The notes beneath the pieces were generated by a model. It was not told the DNA's origin. It ran no database searches and saw nothing but the letters and a program-made list of their open reading frames with translations. Below, piece by piece: positions 1-6,591 of a stretch of 43,020 nt of DNA; position 1 is the stretch's first letter, and each line of letters begins with the position of its first letter. This DNA is from a virus, in the IMG/VR virus record IMGVR_UViG_3300010938_000071, positions 1 through 43,020 of that record; one strand, written 5' to 3'. The position numbers and the translations under genes were made by a program.

Positions 1-55
1 TTCTCCAGGAAAAGCGCTACCCCGTTTATATCATCATCAGTGAGTTGCCAGCTGA
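1..55. repeat. 55-bp direct terminal repeat (left copy)
   Basis: The first 55 bases are identical to the last 55. The length equals a common assembler word size, so this is most simply the overlap left when a circular or circularly permuted genome is linearised. It shows that the sequence closes. It is not evidence of a physical phage terminus. Confidence 0.95.
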
Positions 56-572
56 GTTCCTCTGCGGCTTTTTTTATCTCGGCATAGTTCATCTTACATC
101 CCTCCCTTTCAAGTATGTAGTGAATCTTTGCCGCGAGAGATAGGGTTCTGTAGCTTTGATCAACCCTGAGAGCTTTCAGTTTATCAATTACATCCCTGAT
201 CTTCTCATCGAGTTCAGGAAAGGTCCTTATCAGATCTTCAGCAACTTCCTCAACCCCCCTTGGCATAATCAACTCAATCCTCGTTGATTCACGGGTATTG
301 CCATAGATGAAGGGCTCCCTCTCAACCACTTTCTCATCCACAAAACCCAGGCCTTTCAGCTCTGCCACCGCATCCGCAAGCGTCTGGCTAAAGGGGCCAT
401 AGTAGTATGACCTAAACCCCAGATCGCGTCCCGTGAACTGCTTTAACTCTATGATCTTGTCCAACAGGTATATGGTTTTATGGAACACGGTTCTGCTAGG
501 GATTTTTCTTCCCTCGCTATAGTAAAGAACCAGAAGAACAACATCTTCAAGGGTTGGTCTGGTCTTTTTCAT
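1..572 (-). CDS. Hypothetical protein with a YGP motif, 5' part (gene crosses the circle join)
   Basis: The frame opens at ATG 570-572 behind GGAGAGGAGAG and stays open to base 1. It continues at the other end of the window to TAA at 42938-42940, giving a 199-residue protein. Residues about 25-70 contain a Lys-x2-Tyr-Leu-Leu helix followed by Tyr-Tyr-Tyr-Gly-Pro-Phe-Ser and an amphipathic helix. This is reminiscent of the Panacea/DUF4065-like antitoxin fold or an archaeal-type winged helix, but the match is by eye only. The C-terminal half is charged and helical. It belongs to the distal part of TU1. Its ATG overlaps the stop of a 14-residue leader frame (ATGA), so translation may be coupled. 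Function unknown. Confidence 0.8.
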   Translation of the reverse strand, partial: MKKTRPTLEDVVLLVLYYSEGRKIPSRTVFHKTIYLLDKIIELKQFTGRDLGFRSYYYGPFSQTLADAVAELKGLGFVDEKVVEREPFIYGNTRESTRIELIMPRGVEEVAEDLIRTFPELDEKIRDVIDKLKALRVDQSYRTLSLAAKIHYILEREGCKMNYAEIKKAAEELSWQLTDDDINGVALFLE

Positions 573-613
573 CTCTCCTCTCCTCTTCTAGAGCCTATGG
601 TTTTGTCTGACAT
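569..613 (-). CDS. Possible 14-residue leader peptide
   Basis: A 14-codon frame (begins Met-Ser-Asp-Lys-Thr-Ile-Gly) follows a strong AAGGAGG with ideal spacing. Its TGA overlaps the ATG of the downstream gene as ATGA. The ribosome site and first codons are nearly identical to those of the 104-residue gene at 618-932 (Met-Ser-Asn-Lys-Thr-Ile), so it looks like a duplicated translation-initiation region. It may drive coupled translation of the next gene rather than make a functional peptide. Confidence 0.4.
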   Translation of the reverse strand: MSDKTIGSRRGEER

Positions 614-617
614 GGTT

Positions 618-932
618 TTACCTCCTTTTCCTGATCATCTCCAACGCGTCCTTTCCAGGGATTTCGTCATCGCTCAGTAGTGGCTCCCCGGTCTTTTCTA
701 TCTTCTCAAGGAGAACATGGTTTAGCCGCCAGAGGGCCTCTATTACCTCACTGGCCATATCTATCCTATCCATATACTTCGCTATGAGCCATTCGCTGAT
801 GATTTCCTGGGCATATTCTAGCTCAGGAAAATCCCTTGTATCTCCCAGGACTACTAGGAGAGCGTGAAGGCCATTCACGATCCTCCTAGCTTCATCTACA
901 TCTATGCCTATGTTTATGGTTTTGTTTGACAT
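618..932 (-). CDS. Hypothetical helical protein (104 aa)
   Basis: ATG at 930-932 follows GAGGAGGTAAAGCC. The protein is acidic and mostly helical, with heptad-like Leu/Ile spacing in residues 15-85 and a basic Arg-Lys-Arg-Arg end. No family recognised. Its start overlaps the end of the upstream cysteine-rich gene by 19 bp, and its last codons plus stop (AGG AGG TAA) form the ribosome site of the following leader frame. It belongs to the tail of TU1, between the helicase gene and the methyltransferase, so it is probably an early accessory protein. Confidence 0.75.
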   Translation of the reverse strand: MSNKTINIGIDVDEARRIVNGLHALLVVLGDTRDFPELEYAQEIISEWLIAKYMDRIDMASEVIEALWRLNHVLLEKIEKTGEPLLSDDEIPGKDALEMIRKRR

Positions 933-1111
933 GGCTTTACCTCCTCATATCTCTTAGCTTTCATGGCTTCTTTATAGCACACACGGGAGCAATACTCCCA
1001 CACGGGGTATTTTGCTCCACAGCTTCTCCTATACACTCCGCTCCACGATGAGATATAGCGGCCACACCACTTACAGTGGCCAGGTTTGACTCTGTTTTTA
1101 TTCTCCTTCAT
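914..1111 (-). CDS. Small zinc-finger-like protein (65 aa)
   Basis: Residues 13-45 hold a Cys-Lys-Trp-Cys-Gly knuckle, a single Cys and a Cys-Ser-Arg-Val-Cys pair. This spacing could bind one zinc ion in the manner of phage zinc-ribbon or HNH-type knuckles. There is no catalytic His-Asn-His set, so nuclease activity is not supported. The protein is basic and aromatic-rich (several Tyr and Trp), fitting a small nucleic-acid-binding protein. It overlaps the upstream gene by 4 bp (ATGA) and the downstream gene by 19 bp, inside TU1. Confidence 0.75.
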   Translation of the reverse strand: MKENKNRVKPGHCKWCGRYISSWSGVYRRSCGAKYPVWEYCSRVCYKEAMKAKRYEEVKPCQTKP

Positions 1112-1395
1112 GTTTTTCTTCCTTTCTGGATTATCTCCTTTAGAGCTCCATCAAAACCTTCGCCCTGTTCGTCATACCAATATCCCCACGGGTGGATCTT
1201 ACCATCATTTAGCATAGCAAGCTCCTCCCTATAATCAAGGCCATTGCTGTCTGTTATTGCCATGAGGATTTGTGGGAGCCATACTTCGGGAGCTCTGTCC
1301 ACCTCTATGGTCAGCTTATTCCCTTTCTCTTTGATGTGGAACTTACATTTGACTTGCTTCCTTCTGTCATATACGGCTATTTCTTTGTCAATCAT
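1108..1395 (-). CDS. Hypothetical protein (95 aa)
   Basis: ATG at 1393-1395 overlaps the stop of the helicase gene (ATGA), and AGGAGGAAAAAGCC precedes it. The protein is soluble, starting with beta-strand-like segments (residues 5-35) and ending in a short helix. It is rich in Trp, Tyr and Gly around residue 70. No family recognised. Tight coupling to the helicase suggests co-expression with replication proteins, and nothing further can be said. Confidence 0.75.
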   Translation of the reverse strand: MIDKEIAVYDRRKQVKCKFHIKEKGNKLTIEVDRAPEVWLPQILMAITDSNGLDYREELAMLNDGKIHPWGYWYDEQGEGFDGALKEIIQKGRKT

Positions 1396-3359
1396 GGCTT
1401 TTTCCTCCTTGGCTTCTTAGGAACCTCTTCATCATCTGGTATCTCCTCTAGCCGGAACAGACGACACACATACTCCCACCGGGCTGGGTCTATACCCGGA
1501 GGAGGTGGTGGGGGTATGTAGTCATCCTCATCCTCTTTTTCATCCTCTTTGGCCTCCTCTAGCTTCTCAGGTAATTGGCCAGAGTCATCCCTGAGGGGGG
1601 GGTCTAGAGGAAACTCCTCGGCCTCTAGGGCATCTAGCTCCTCAGCTAGGGAGGGGCCATTAGGGCTATTTGGGCGATTAGGCGATTTGGAGCTCTCTTC
1701 GTTGTCAGGACTTGTTTTTGTAATCGCCCTCTCTGAGCTCTCAGTTGGGCGATTAGGGCGATTTGGGCTATCTGGGCTATCTGGGTTATTTGTCTCAGAC
1801 CCAGGGGGGGTAAATTCAAATCGCCCAAATCGCCCGGTAGTCTCAGAAGACCCCTCTTGGAAATCCGCATTGTTATTAGGGTTCCCCAAATCGCCCAAAT
1901 CGCCCTTATATATATAAGGGGCGATTAGGCGATTTGGATCGTTTCCATTCCCGGAACGGGGATGATATACGAACCCCCTAGGGATTTCCTCACGGCGAAG
2001 TAAAGCTACTTTCTTCTCCTTGGGGTTGCCCCGGCCTATCCGTGGAACATAACCGGCCATGGCCAGGCGTTCCCAGGTATCGCGGTATAGTTTCTCAGGG
2101 ACCCCCTCACTCTTTAGCTTGGCTTTGAGGTCAGATACCAGCATGCCCTCTGTCCCGGCCTCAAGGAGGGTCTCTATGATTACCTCCGCGGCATGTCTCT
2201 GTTCCTCAGTCGTGAGGCTTGCCACACTCTCCACAGAGGCCCCTTCCCACATGAAGCCCTCTGGAGTAATCCGAAAGCTGAGAGGTCGGATAAGGCTCAT
2301 ATCCTTGTAGTTGCACTTGACAATCCGCATTGTCCTTTCCCCGGTCAGGGGGTCTTGCTCTATTCCTATCACTGAGCGAGCTTTTGCTCTGAAGTCCACA
2401 GAACCCAGGATAGGATCGCCGCTTGATTTAGGCTTGTGGTAAAGAGCCAGGACCCCGGCGCCAGGAAAAGCCCTGTCCAGGATGTTTAAAGCTTCTCTCA
2501 CTTCATTAGCCCGGTTAATATCTATTCGTCCCGGAAAGAATGATTGTAAGCTGTCCAGGATGATGAGATCGGGTTGGAGCTTCTGGCCTATCTCACACCA
2601 CCTAGCCTCCTGATCCGGAACAAGGAGAAGGCCTAGGGGTTCTGAGGGGACTAGAATGTTGTCGCCTATCTTGGAGATGTCCACGCCTATTGCGTCTAGG
2701 CGGTTTCTCAGAATTCCGGCCGCGTCCTCAGTGGAGATAATTACTACACGCCCCCCTTGAGAAGCCACAAAAGCCGCCATGGCCAACGCGGCCCAGGTTT
2801 TCCCTGAGCCGGGATGACCGCTCATAATCGTGAGGCCATTCCGCGGTATCCAGTCTTCCACAACCCATTGCGGGGTCTCAGGTTCCACATGGGACATGGG
2901 GATGAATTCCTCAGTCTTTTCATAACCCGCAAAAAATTGCCGAGTGGCCTCAGACAGCTTAGTAAAAGCCTCGGTGAGACAAGACTTATCTTCATGCTTA
3001 GCGGCCTGGATGATATTATTGGCCGTGCGGATGATCTGATAACGATACCGGCGCCTGAGCAGGGCTTCAATATACTCATCCACCTGACGCGCTGATATTA
3101 CATAATCCTGAAGCTGAGCCAGGTATTCACGGCCTCCTATGGCTTGAAGCCACCCGCGGCGTTCCAGCTCCTCTACTATCTCTGTTATATCAGGGGTCTT
3201 GTTCCCGTTATCATAGAGGGCCTGTATAGCTTGAAATATCAACTTCTCAGCTTGGCCCCCTATATCATCTATGGATATGGCCTCTATTACGCGCGGGCAC
3301 TCCTCAGGATACACGAGGAGTGTTCCTATGAGAGCTTGTTCGGTGGGGTTTGTCTTCAT
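1392..3359 (-). CDS. Replicative helicase: DnaB-type N-terminal domain plus RecA-fold ATPase
   Basis: 655 residues. Residues 1-145 look like the DnaB N-terminal helical domain (start Thr-Glu-Gln-Ala-Leu-Ile-Gly, then Gly-Gly-x2-Tyr-Leu). Residues 165-375 are a RepA/KaiC-type RecA-fold ATPase with Walker A GHPGSGKT at 181-188 and Walker B LIILDS at 265-270. A winged-helix-like segment follows (385-455). The C-terminal 190 residues are low-complexity, with Ser-Pro-Asn-Arg-Pro repeats and a poly-Pro run. In that tail the DNA itself is an array of AAATCGCCC iterons, resembling the lambdoid arrangement of an origin inside the replication-protein gene. It is coupled to the RuvC-like gene upstream (ATGA). 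It probably unwinds phage DNA and recruits host primase and polymerase. Domain calls are by motif; the tail's role is inference. Confidence 0.85.
   Translation of the reverse strand: MKTNPTEQALIGTLLVYPEECPRVIEAISIDDIGGQAEKLIFQAIQALYDNGNKTPDITEIVEELERRGWLQAIGGREYLAQLQDYVISARQVDEYIEALLRRRYRYQIIRTANNIIQAAKHEDKSCLTEAFTKLSEATRQFFAGYEKTEEFIPMSHVEPETPQWVVEDWIPRNGLTIMSGHPGSGKTWAALAMAAFVASQGGRVVIISTEDAAGILRNRLDAIGVDISKIGDNILVPSEPLGLLLVPDQEARWCEIGQKLQPDLIILDSLQSFFPGRIDINRANEVREALNILDRAFPGAGVLALYHKPKSSGDPILGSVDFRAKARSVIGIEQDPLTGERTMRIVKCNYKDMSLIRPLSFRITPEGFMWEGASVESVASLTTEEQRHAAEVIIETLLEAGTEGMLVSDLKAKLKSEGVPEKLYRDTWERLAMAGYVPRIGRGNPKEKKVALLRREEIPRGFVYHPRSGNGNDPNRLIAPYIYKGDLGDLGNPNNNADFQEGSSETTGRFGRFEFTPPGSETNNPDSPDSPNRPNRPTESSERAITKTSPDNEESSKSPNRPNSPNGPSLAEELDALEAEEFPLDPPLRDDSGQLPEKLEEAKEDEKEDEDDYIPPPPPPGIDPARWEYVCRLFRLEEIPDDEEVPKKPRRKKP
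1659..1938. repeat. Iteron array with AT-rich palindrome inside the helicase gene (candidate replication origin)
   Basis: At least nine copies of a 9-10 bp unit (AAATCGCCC or its complement GGGCGATTT, some degenerate as GGGCTATCT) occur in four clusters: 1659-1690, 1745-1792, 1818-1837 and 1886-1938. The last cluster is an inverted repeat with arms of about 20 bp around TTATATATATAA. Units are direct in some clusters and inverted in others, as in initiator-bound origins. All lie in codons for the low-complexity tail of the helicase. Origin function is inferred from architecture. Confidence 0.6.
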
Positions 3360-3925
3360 GGTATCCTCCTCTCCATGTTTAGCAGGCCCTCACCATACCG
3401 GGCAATCAGATAAGCGTCCCGGATATGTTCACGAGCCTGGATGTAGCTTCCTTCTCTGTTTATGAAAATATCATACATATCATTCCATAATCCCTTATCT
3501 CTCATTTCCCACTCAAATATACGCCAGAGAGCTTCATCTGAGGCCCGGCGTCCTCCTATGGCCTCACGCCATTTACGAGGTTCCACGAGATTTATGGCCC
3601 TTATGCGATGTGCTAGGAACCAGTGATGTAGCATTCCTGCATAAAACGAGCACTTAGCCAGTGGGGCTACATTCATAGCCTTTTCCCCTGTCCTAGCCCA
3701 ACCCTCCCAGGGAACTTCAAGGTATATCACCACAGAATTCCAGCACAGGAAATCCTCTATATTACTCCTCTCATATTTCTCATATCTGTTATGCCAGATA
3801 ATACCTAGTTCCTTAGGAGCCGGGATATCTGTCTTCCCCTCAGTGAGAAGGAGAAGCTCCTCCTGGCATATGACAGCAATCCCTGTCGTGAGGCCAGGGT
3901 CAACACCTATGATGATCTCAGACAT
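3356..3925 (-). CDS. RuvC-like Holliday-junction resolvase (RNase H fold)
   Basis: 189 residues from ATG 3923-3925 behind AAGGA. Residues 4-10 (IIIGVDPG core) carry the first-strand Asp9. A second acidic residue follows a strand at Glu70 (IYLEVPW), and His167-Ile-Arg-Asp170-Ala-Tyr gives the C-terminal acidic residue. This is the layout of RuvC-type nucleases that cut four-way junctions with metal ions. A longer start at 4006 (27 extra Ser/Arg-rich residues, overlapping the upstream stop) is possible but adds no recognisable fold. It is placed directly after the annealing-protein genes and before the helicase, which fits recombination-dependent replication or debranching before packaging. Confidence 0.8.
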   Translation of the reverse strand: MSEIIIGVDPGLTTGIAVICQEELLLLTEGKTDIPAPKELGIIWHNRYEKYERSNIEDFLCWNSVVIYLEVPWEGWARTGEKAMNVAPLAKCSFYAGMLHHWFLAHRIRAINLVEPRKWREAIGGRRASDEALWRIFEWEMRDKGLWNDMYDIFINREGSYIQAREHIRDAYLIARYGEGLLNMERRIP

Positions 3926-4002
3926 GCTATTCCTTAAATCCCTCAGGGACCGGGGGTTGGACCCGGTTCCCCTGAAAGAGGAGGTTAAAGATGAAAGGGC
4001 GG

Positions 4003-4446
4003 TCATATTTCCCTTTCAGCTCTTTCCCTCTCCTTTTCCAGGGTTCTGAGATAAGAGAGGAGTGTGTCCCTAAGGCCCTCAAGACGAGCCTCCAAAGCCT
4101 CCCAGAGCTTGAACCGGCCATAGCTCTCATTGAGCCGGCCGTTTGTGAGATATTTCAGTTCTGCGGCCGCGGTCGCCGAATTGAGAGGCTTCCCATCTGG
4201 TCCGGTTGCTATGAGGGCCTGATAGTTCATAGTTTCTTGCTCTCGTTTGGCTATCTCAGCTTTGGCCCTTTCCTGGCTCGCAAAGGCCAGGTAGCCCTCA
4301 CAAGCTAACATAGTGTCCGCCACCTCCGACGGAGACTGGGAGTTTATGAGGGCTACAGCACCTAGAATGAACCGGCCTATGCCAGGAATGAGCCGGTCAA
4401 AGTCCTCTAGACCAGGTTGAGGCAAGATTATCCGTTTTTCACTCAT
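4003..4446 (-). CDS. Hypothetical helical protein in the recombination cluster (147 aa)
   Basis: The start at ATG 4444-4446 overlaps the stop of the Rad52-like gene by 8 bp, with a G-rich ribosome site upstream. The protein is almost entirely helical. Residues 65-147 are charged and heptad-like, typical of a coiled coil. No cysteines or nuclease motifs are visible. Its place between the annealing protein and the RuvC-like nuclease makes a recombination accessory role (end-protection or loading factor) plausible, but no family is recognised. Confidence 0.7.
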   Translation of the reverse strand: MSEKRIILPQPGLEDFDRLIPGIGRFILGAVALINSQSPSEVADTMLACEGYLAFASQERAKAEIAKREQETMNYQALIATGPDGKPLNSATAAAELKYLTNGRLNESYGRFKLWEALEARLEGLRDTLLSYLRTLEKERERAEREI

Positions 4447-5074
4447 CTTTGTTCCCCCATGATGGTTTGATGTTATGTTCATCGCACCATTTAATAAAAG
4501 CTGAGGCCTCGGCCATCGTCATCCCCCTTTTCATCTGTTCGCGGAATTTATGTAATTCCCATTCCCACATCTTCTCTATCTCAGGATTTGCTTTTATGGT
4601 GCGGCCTAAAGCCGCTATCAGATTTATCTGTTTTACAGTTGCCATTGGCTTCTCAGGTGTTTTTTCCTCGTCTTCATTCTGGCCTTGGCCTAGCAAGCCC
4701 ATATAGGCCTTTTCACCTACTCCTATCACGGAGAGGGCCTTTTCTAGAGCGTTCGTGATTGCCCCTTTCAGGGCCTCACCGGCCGCGGTATTAGACCTGC
4801 TATTCCCGGCATGCTGTAGAGTTATCACCTCGCCGTCTGGAGTTCGTAGCGTGGCCTCTACAACGGCCCATGCTGTCCATGACTTGTCTTCTTTGGATTC
4901 AGCATGCTCTAGAATTCGTGTGAGTCGGATAATACCTCCGGCCTCTCTGACAGCCCGGAAAACATAAGCCGGGCTATAACCCCACAGGGTATCATAGCCC
5001 GCGTCATATTTCTGGATAGCCTCCGAGCCATAACTGTCCAGAAGCTCGTTGACCTTTTTTATGAATTCATTCAT
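4439..5074 (-). CDS. Rad52-like single-strand annealing protein
   Basis: 211 residues from ATG 5072-5074. Residues 69-114 contain a beta-hairpin followed by Gly-Glu-Ala-Leu-Lys-Gly-Ala-Ile-Thr-Asn-Ala-Leu-Glu-Lys-Ala-Leu, then Gly-Val-Gly. This closely resembles the Ala-x-Lys-Gly-Ala-x-Thr-Asp-Ala-Leu-Lys-Arg-Ala helix of Rad52/Sak-type phage recombinases. Residues 140-210 form a separate helical tail that resembles the C-terminal tail seen on several such proteins. It would anneal complementary single strands during replication and repair. No partner exonuclease is visible nearby. It is ATGA-coupled to an upstream 69-residue paralogue of its own core, which is unusual. The assignment is by motif. 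Confidence 0.75.
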   Translation of the reverse strand: MNEFIKKVNELLDSYGSEAIQKYDAGYDTLWGYSPAYVFRAVREAGGIIRLTRILEHAESKEDKSWTAWAVVEATLRTPDGEVITLQHAGNSRSNTAAGEALKGAITNALEKALSVIGVGEKAYMGLLGQGQNEDEEKTPEKPMATVKQINLIAALGRTIKANPEIEKMWEWELHKFREQMKRGMTMAEASAFIKWCDEHNIKPSWGNKDE

Positions 5075-5280
5075 GATGTTTTTACCTCCCTTTCTACCCT
5101 TTCTAGAAGGCCATCTGCAGACATGGCCTTCTCCGCGGCCCTCTCCACAGCTCCACGGATAGCTTCTATCCCCTCTGTAGAGCTGTGGTCTCCTGTATAG
5201 CATATTGTCATCTCCCCCCCGTTCGGGGTTTTGATGACGACTCTTATGCTAGCTACTGCCAACCATCTTCTTTCTGTCAT
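5071..5280 (-). CDS. Miniature paralogue of the Rad52-like core (69 aa)
   Basis: Residues 9-53 align almost gap-free with residues 69-114 of the neighbouring annealing protein: a strand ending Lys-Thr-Pro-Asn-Gly-Gly, a second strand Met-Thr-Ile-Cys-Tyr, then Glu-Ala-Ile-Arg-Gly-Ala-Val-Glu-Arg-Ala-Ala-Glu-Lys-Ala. The protein therefore carries the hairpin and DNA-groove helix of a Rad52-type fold without the rest of the domain. It overlaps the full-length gene by 4 bp (ATGA), so the two are made together. It could cap or mix into the annealing ring, or be a duplication remnant. The open frame, ribosome site (AAGGAGGTGTAAG) and coupling argue that it is expressed. Confidence 0.75.
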   Translation of the reverse strand: MTERRWLAVASIRVVIKTPNGGEMTICYTGDHSSTEGIEAIRGAVERAAEKAMSADGLLERVEREVKTS

Positions 5281-5292
5281 CTTACACCTCCT

Positions 5293-5499
5293 TTATCTTG
5301 CGTTCCCGGTCTCATCGTTGTGGCCGGGGACGGTTATGGGTCTCGTCGTTATAGGGTCTATTTCAATTCTTGCCCCACAAAGAGGGCAAGAAACATAGGC
5401 CCGACAATCTTCGTGCCGGGCCTGATACCATACACCCTCAGGCCGGACGACCCGTTGGCACTGAGGGCAATAAACCTGTCTCTCTTTTTTCTGTTTCAT
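5293..5499 (-). CDS. Zinc-ribbon protein (68 aa)
   Basis: Two Cys-x2-Cys knuckles (CPQC near residue 11, CPLC near residue 38) separated by about 25 residues form a classical zinc ribbon, with a basic N-terminus (Lys-Gln-Lys-Lys-Glu-Arg). Such ribbons usually bind nucleic acid or another protein. It overlaps the upstream gene by 4 bp and precedes the annealing-protein pair in TU1. The specific function is unknown. Confidence 0.75.
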   Translation of the reverse strand: MKQKKERQVYCPQCQRVVRPEGVWYQARHEDCRAYVSCPLCGARIEIDPITTRPITVPGHNDETGNAR

Positions 5500-5678
5500 C
5501 CTTCCTCTAGGTATTCCTTCTCTATGTATTTTATCATCTTTTCCGCCTCAGGATCGCCCTCACATAGAGGGCCCAGGATATCTATGATCACCTGTATGGC
5601 CCAACCAATTTCATCGTCGGTGTGAGGCCATTCCAATATGAGGCTTTTAGCCTCTTTTTTGATTTCTTCCAAGTTCAT
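5496..5678 (-). CDS. Hypothetical acidic helical protein (60 aa)
   Basis: ATG follows AAAAAGGAG. The protein is short, acidic and helical, with a hydrophobic central stretch (residues 26-38) that is too short and polar to be a clear membrane span. No family recognised. It is the first gene after structured leader copy a (5696-5744), so its translation or mRNA stability may be set by that element. Confidence 0.65.
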   Translation of the reverse strand: MNLEEIKKEAKSLILEWPHTDDEIGWAIQVIIDILGPLCEGDPEAEKMIKYIEKEYLEEG

Positions 5679-5695
5679 CTTTTTCTCCTTTTTAG

Positions 5696-5744
5696 CCCTC
5701 TCCTCAAGCCCGGCGGAGAGGGGTTTTGCGCGGCCGGGACGCGC
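5696..5744 (-). ncRNA. Kissing-hairpin leader RNA, copy a
   Basis: Read on the minus strand, the 5' hairpin has stem GCGCG/CGCGC (5728-5744) and a loop containing CCCGGC. The 3' hairpin has stem CCCTCTCC/GGAGAGGG (5696-5722) and a loop starting GCCGGG. The two loops are perfectly complementary over 6 nt. The element ends about 10 nt before the ribosome site of the 60-residue gene. It is one of four copies whose stems and loop-loop pairing covary (others at 5983, 11122 and 15573). Confidence 0.7.
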
Positions 5745-5752
5745 TGAGGAGC

Positions 5753-5959
5753 CTATTCAATTTCCTCGGTCTCCTCGGCTACAATAGCTTTAAGGAGAGC
5801 AACGAGAATGTCCCGTGCTGGGGCGCGAGTAAGGGCGCCGACTTCCGTAGCGCCCTTAGCGATCTCCTTAGCCACGGCCGCCTGCAGAGCCGCTTGGAGG
5901 TCTTCCTTTATCCCTAGCTCCTTTATGGGGCTAGGCCTCTTCTTTTTTTGCTTTTTCAT
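5753..5959 (-). CDS. Small helical protein (68 aa), paralogue of the N-domain of the 234-aa protein at 9541
   Basis: The start at ATG 5957-5959 is chosen because the region upstream is the structured leader copy b followed by AGAAGGAG. Residues 1-10 are strongly basic. Residues 21-66 match residues 8-53 of the protein at 9541-10245, sharing Ala-Leu-x3-Leu/Val-x-Lys-Glu-Ile, Gly-Ala-Thr-Glu-Val/Ile-Gly-Ala-Leu and an acidic end. The shared unit is a short three-helix domain of unknown role, perhaps for self-association or binding a common partner. Both paralogues are preceded by structured RNA leaders. Confidence 0.7.
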   Translation of the reverse strand: MKKQKKKRPSPIKELGIKEDLQAALQAAVAKEIAKGATEVGALTRAPARDILVALLKAIVAEETEEIE

Positions 5960-5982
5960 CTCTTTTTTCTCCTTCTTTAAAG

Positions 5983-6029
5983 CCCTCTCCACGAGGCCCG
6001 GCGGAGAGGAGCTAGCACGCCGGGTGTGC
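5983..6029 (-). ncRNA. Kissing-hairpin leader RNA, copy b
   Basis: The 5' hairpin has stem GCAC/GTGC (6015-6029) and a loop with CCCGGC. The 3' hairpin has stem CCTCTCC/GGAGAGG (5984-6009) and a loop starting GCCGGGCC. Loop-loop complementarity is 6 nt. It lies between the stop of the 117-residue gene and the ribosome site of the 68-residue gene. The 5' stem sequence differs completely from the other copies while keeping its pairing. Confidence 0.7.
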
Positions 6030-6042
6030 ACTGGGCCAGAAC

Positions 6043-6396
6043 CTATTCAATTACGAATAGGTTTCTGACCCCGATTATCCTGCCCTCTTCGTCCCTGACG
6101 GTCTCGCCAGGGACTATAACCACGAGCTCCGGCCACTGCTCCTTCAGCACCGGAGCCACCATGCTGGAGACAATCACCACATCCCCAACATGGAAGTCCG
6201 GCATGGCCGGAATGAATTTTACCTCTCCAAGCTCACGCCTGAAGAGGTCAATCTCGTGCCCGCTAAGCGTAATAGTGCCAGCAGGCACTAGCTCCTCATC
6301 AAGCCTAACAGTGATACCGCTAGGCTTGATGACTAGGTCCTCACCTGGTAGTTTTATCACCACCGGGTGTGGCGTCAAATTATATATATCAGGCAT
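6043..6396 (-). CDS. Hypothetical phage protein (117 aa) with Asn-Leu-Thr-Pro-His-Pro N-terminus
   Basis: ATG 6394-6396 follows GGAGG at ideal spacing. The N-terminus (Asn-Leu-Thr-Pro-His-Pro-Val-Val-Ile, then Pro-Ser-Gly) is a pattern I have seen in small uncharacterised phage proteins. The rest alternates beta strands with Gly/Pro turns and has a Val-Gly-Asp-Val-Val-Ile-Val-Ser-Ser strand near residue 75, suggesting a compact beta barrel. It is the first protein gene of TU1, preceded by about 150 nt of structured leader. The frame extends upstream to 6552, but that part overlaps the RNA structure and is low complexity, so I do not include it. Confidence 0.7.
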   Translation of the reverse strand: MPDIYNLTPHPVVIKLPGEDLVIKPSGITVRLDEELVPAGTITLSGHEIDLFRRELGEVKFIPAMPDFHVGDVVIVSSMVAPVLKEQWPELVVIVPGETVRDEEGRIIGVRNLFVIE

Positions 6397-6456
6397 TATC
6401 GCCTCCTGCCCATTCTCCCCACGGAGCCGTGAGGCCGCCGGGCCAGCGGGTTTAGG

Positions 6457-6545
6457 GGAACCCCCGGAGAGACCTAGCTGAGCGGCATAGGTAGCCCCTC
6501 CGGGGGTTCCGGGATTTCGTCTGCTCTCTGGAGAGCCGCTCAGCT
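6457..6545 (-). ncRNA. Structured TU1 leader with loop-to-5'-end pairing (pseudoknot candidate)
   Basis: On the minus strand a 13-bp stem (6457-6469 with 6498-6510) encloses a 5-bp inner stem (ACCTA/TAGGT). The loop region, GCCGCTCAGCT (6476-6486), is perfectly complementary over 11 nt to AGCTGAGCGGC at 6535-6545, about 10 nt from the predicted transcript 5' end. A related leader at 10291-10347 conserves the outer stem with different sequence and has its own loop-to-upstream pairing. Further 3', both leaders carry a CACGGAGCCG element (plus-strand sense) before the ribosome site. Confidence 0.65.
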
Positions 6546-6562
6546 TTTTCATCTAGAGCTAA

Positions 6563-6591
6563 ATTATAACCGATTTGGCGTGGTCTGTCAA
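6563..6591 (-). promoter_or_regulatory. Consensus sigma-70-type promoter of TU1
   Basis: The minus strand reads TTGACA (6586-6591), a 17-bp spacer, then TATAAT (6563-6568), both hexamers perfect. Transcription should begin near 6556. The spacer contains CGCCAAATCGG, one bp from the iteron sequence found in the helicase gene, so an iteron-binding protein could repress this promoter. Confidence 0.9.

Noticed and set aside
3926-4006. 27-residue N-terminal extension of the RuvC-like protein
   Set aside because: It is Ser/Arg-rich with no fold, and the RNase H core starts three residues after the internal ATG, which has its own AAGGA site. The ATGA overlap at 4003 leaves some doubt.
6397-6552. 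52-residue N-terminal extension of the 117-aa gene
   Set aside because: The frame is open from an ATG just after the promoter, but the bases form an extensive covarying RNA structure, the residues are low-complexity Gly/Pro/Ser, and an ideal ribosome site precedes the internal ATG.
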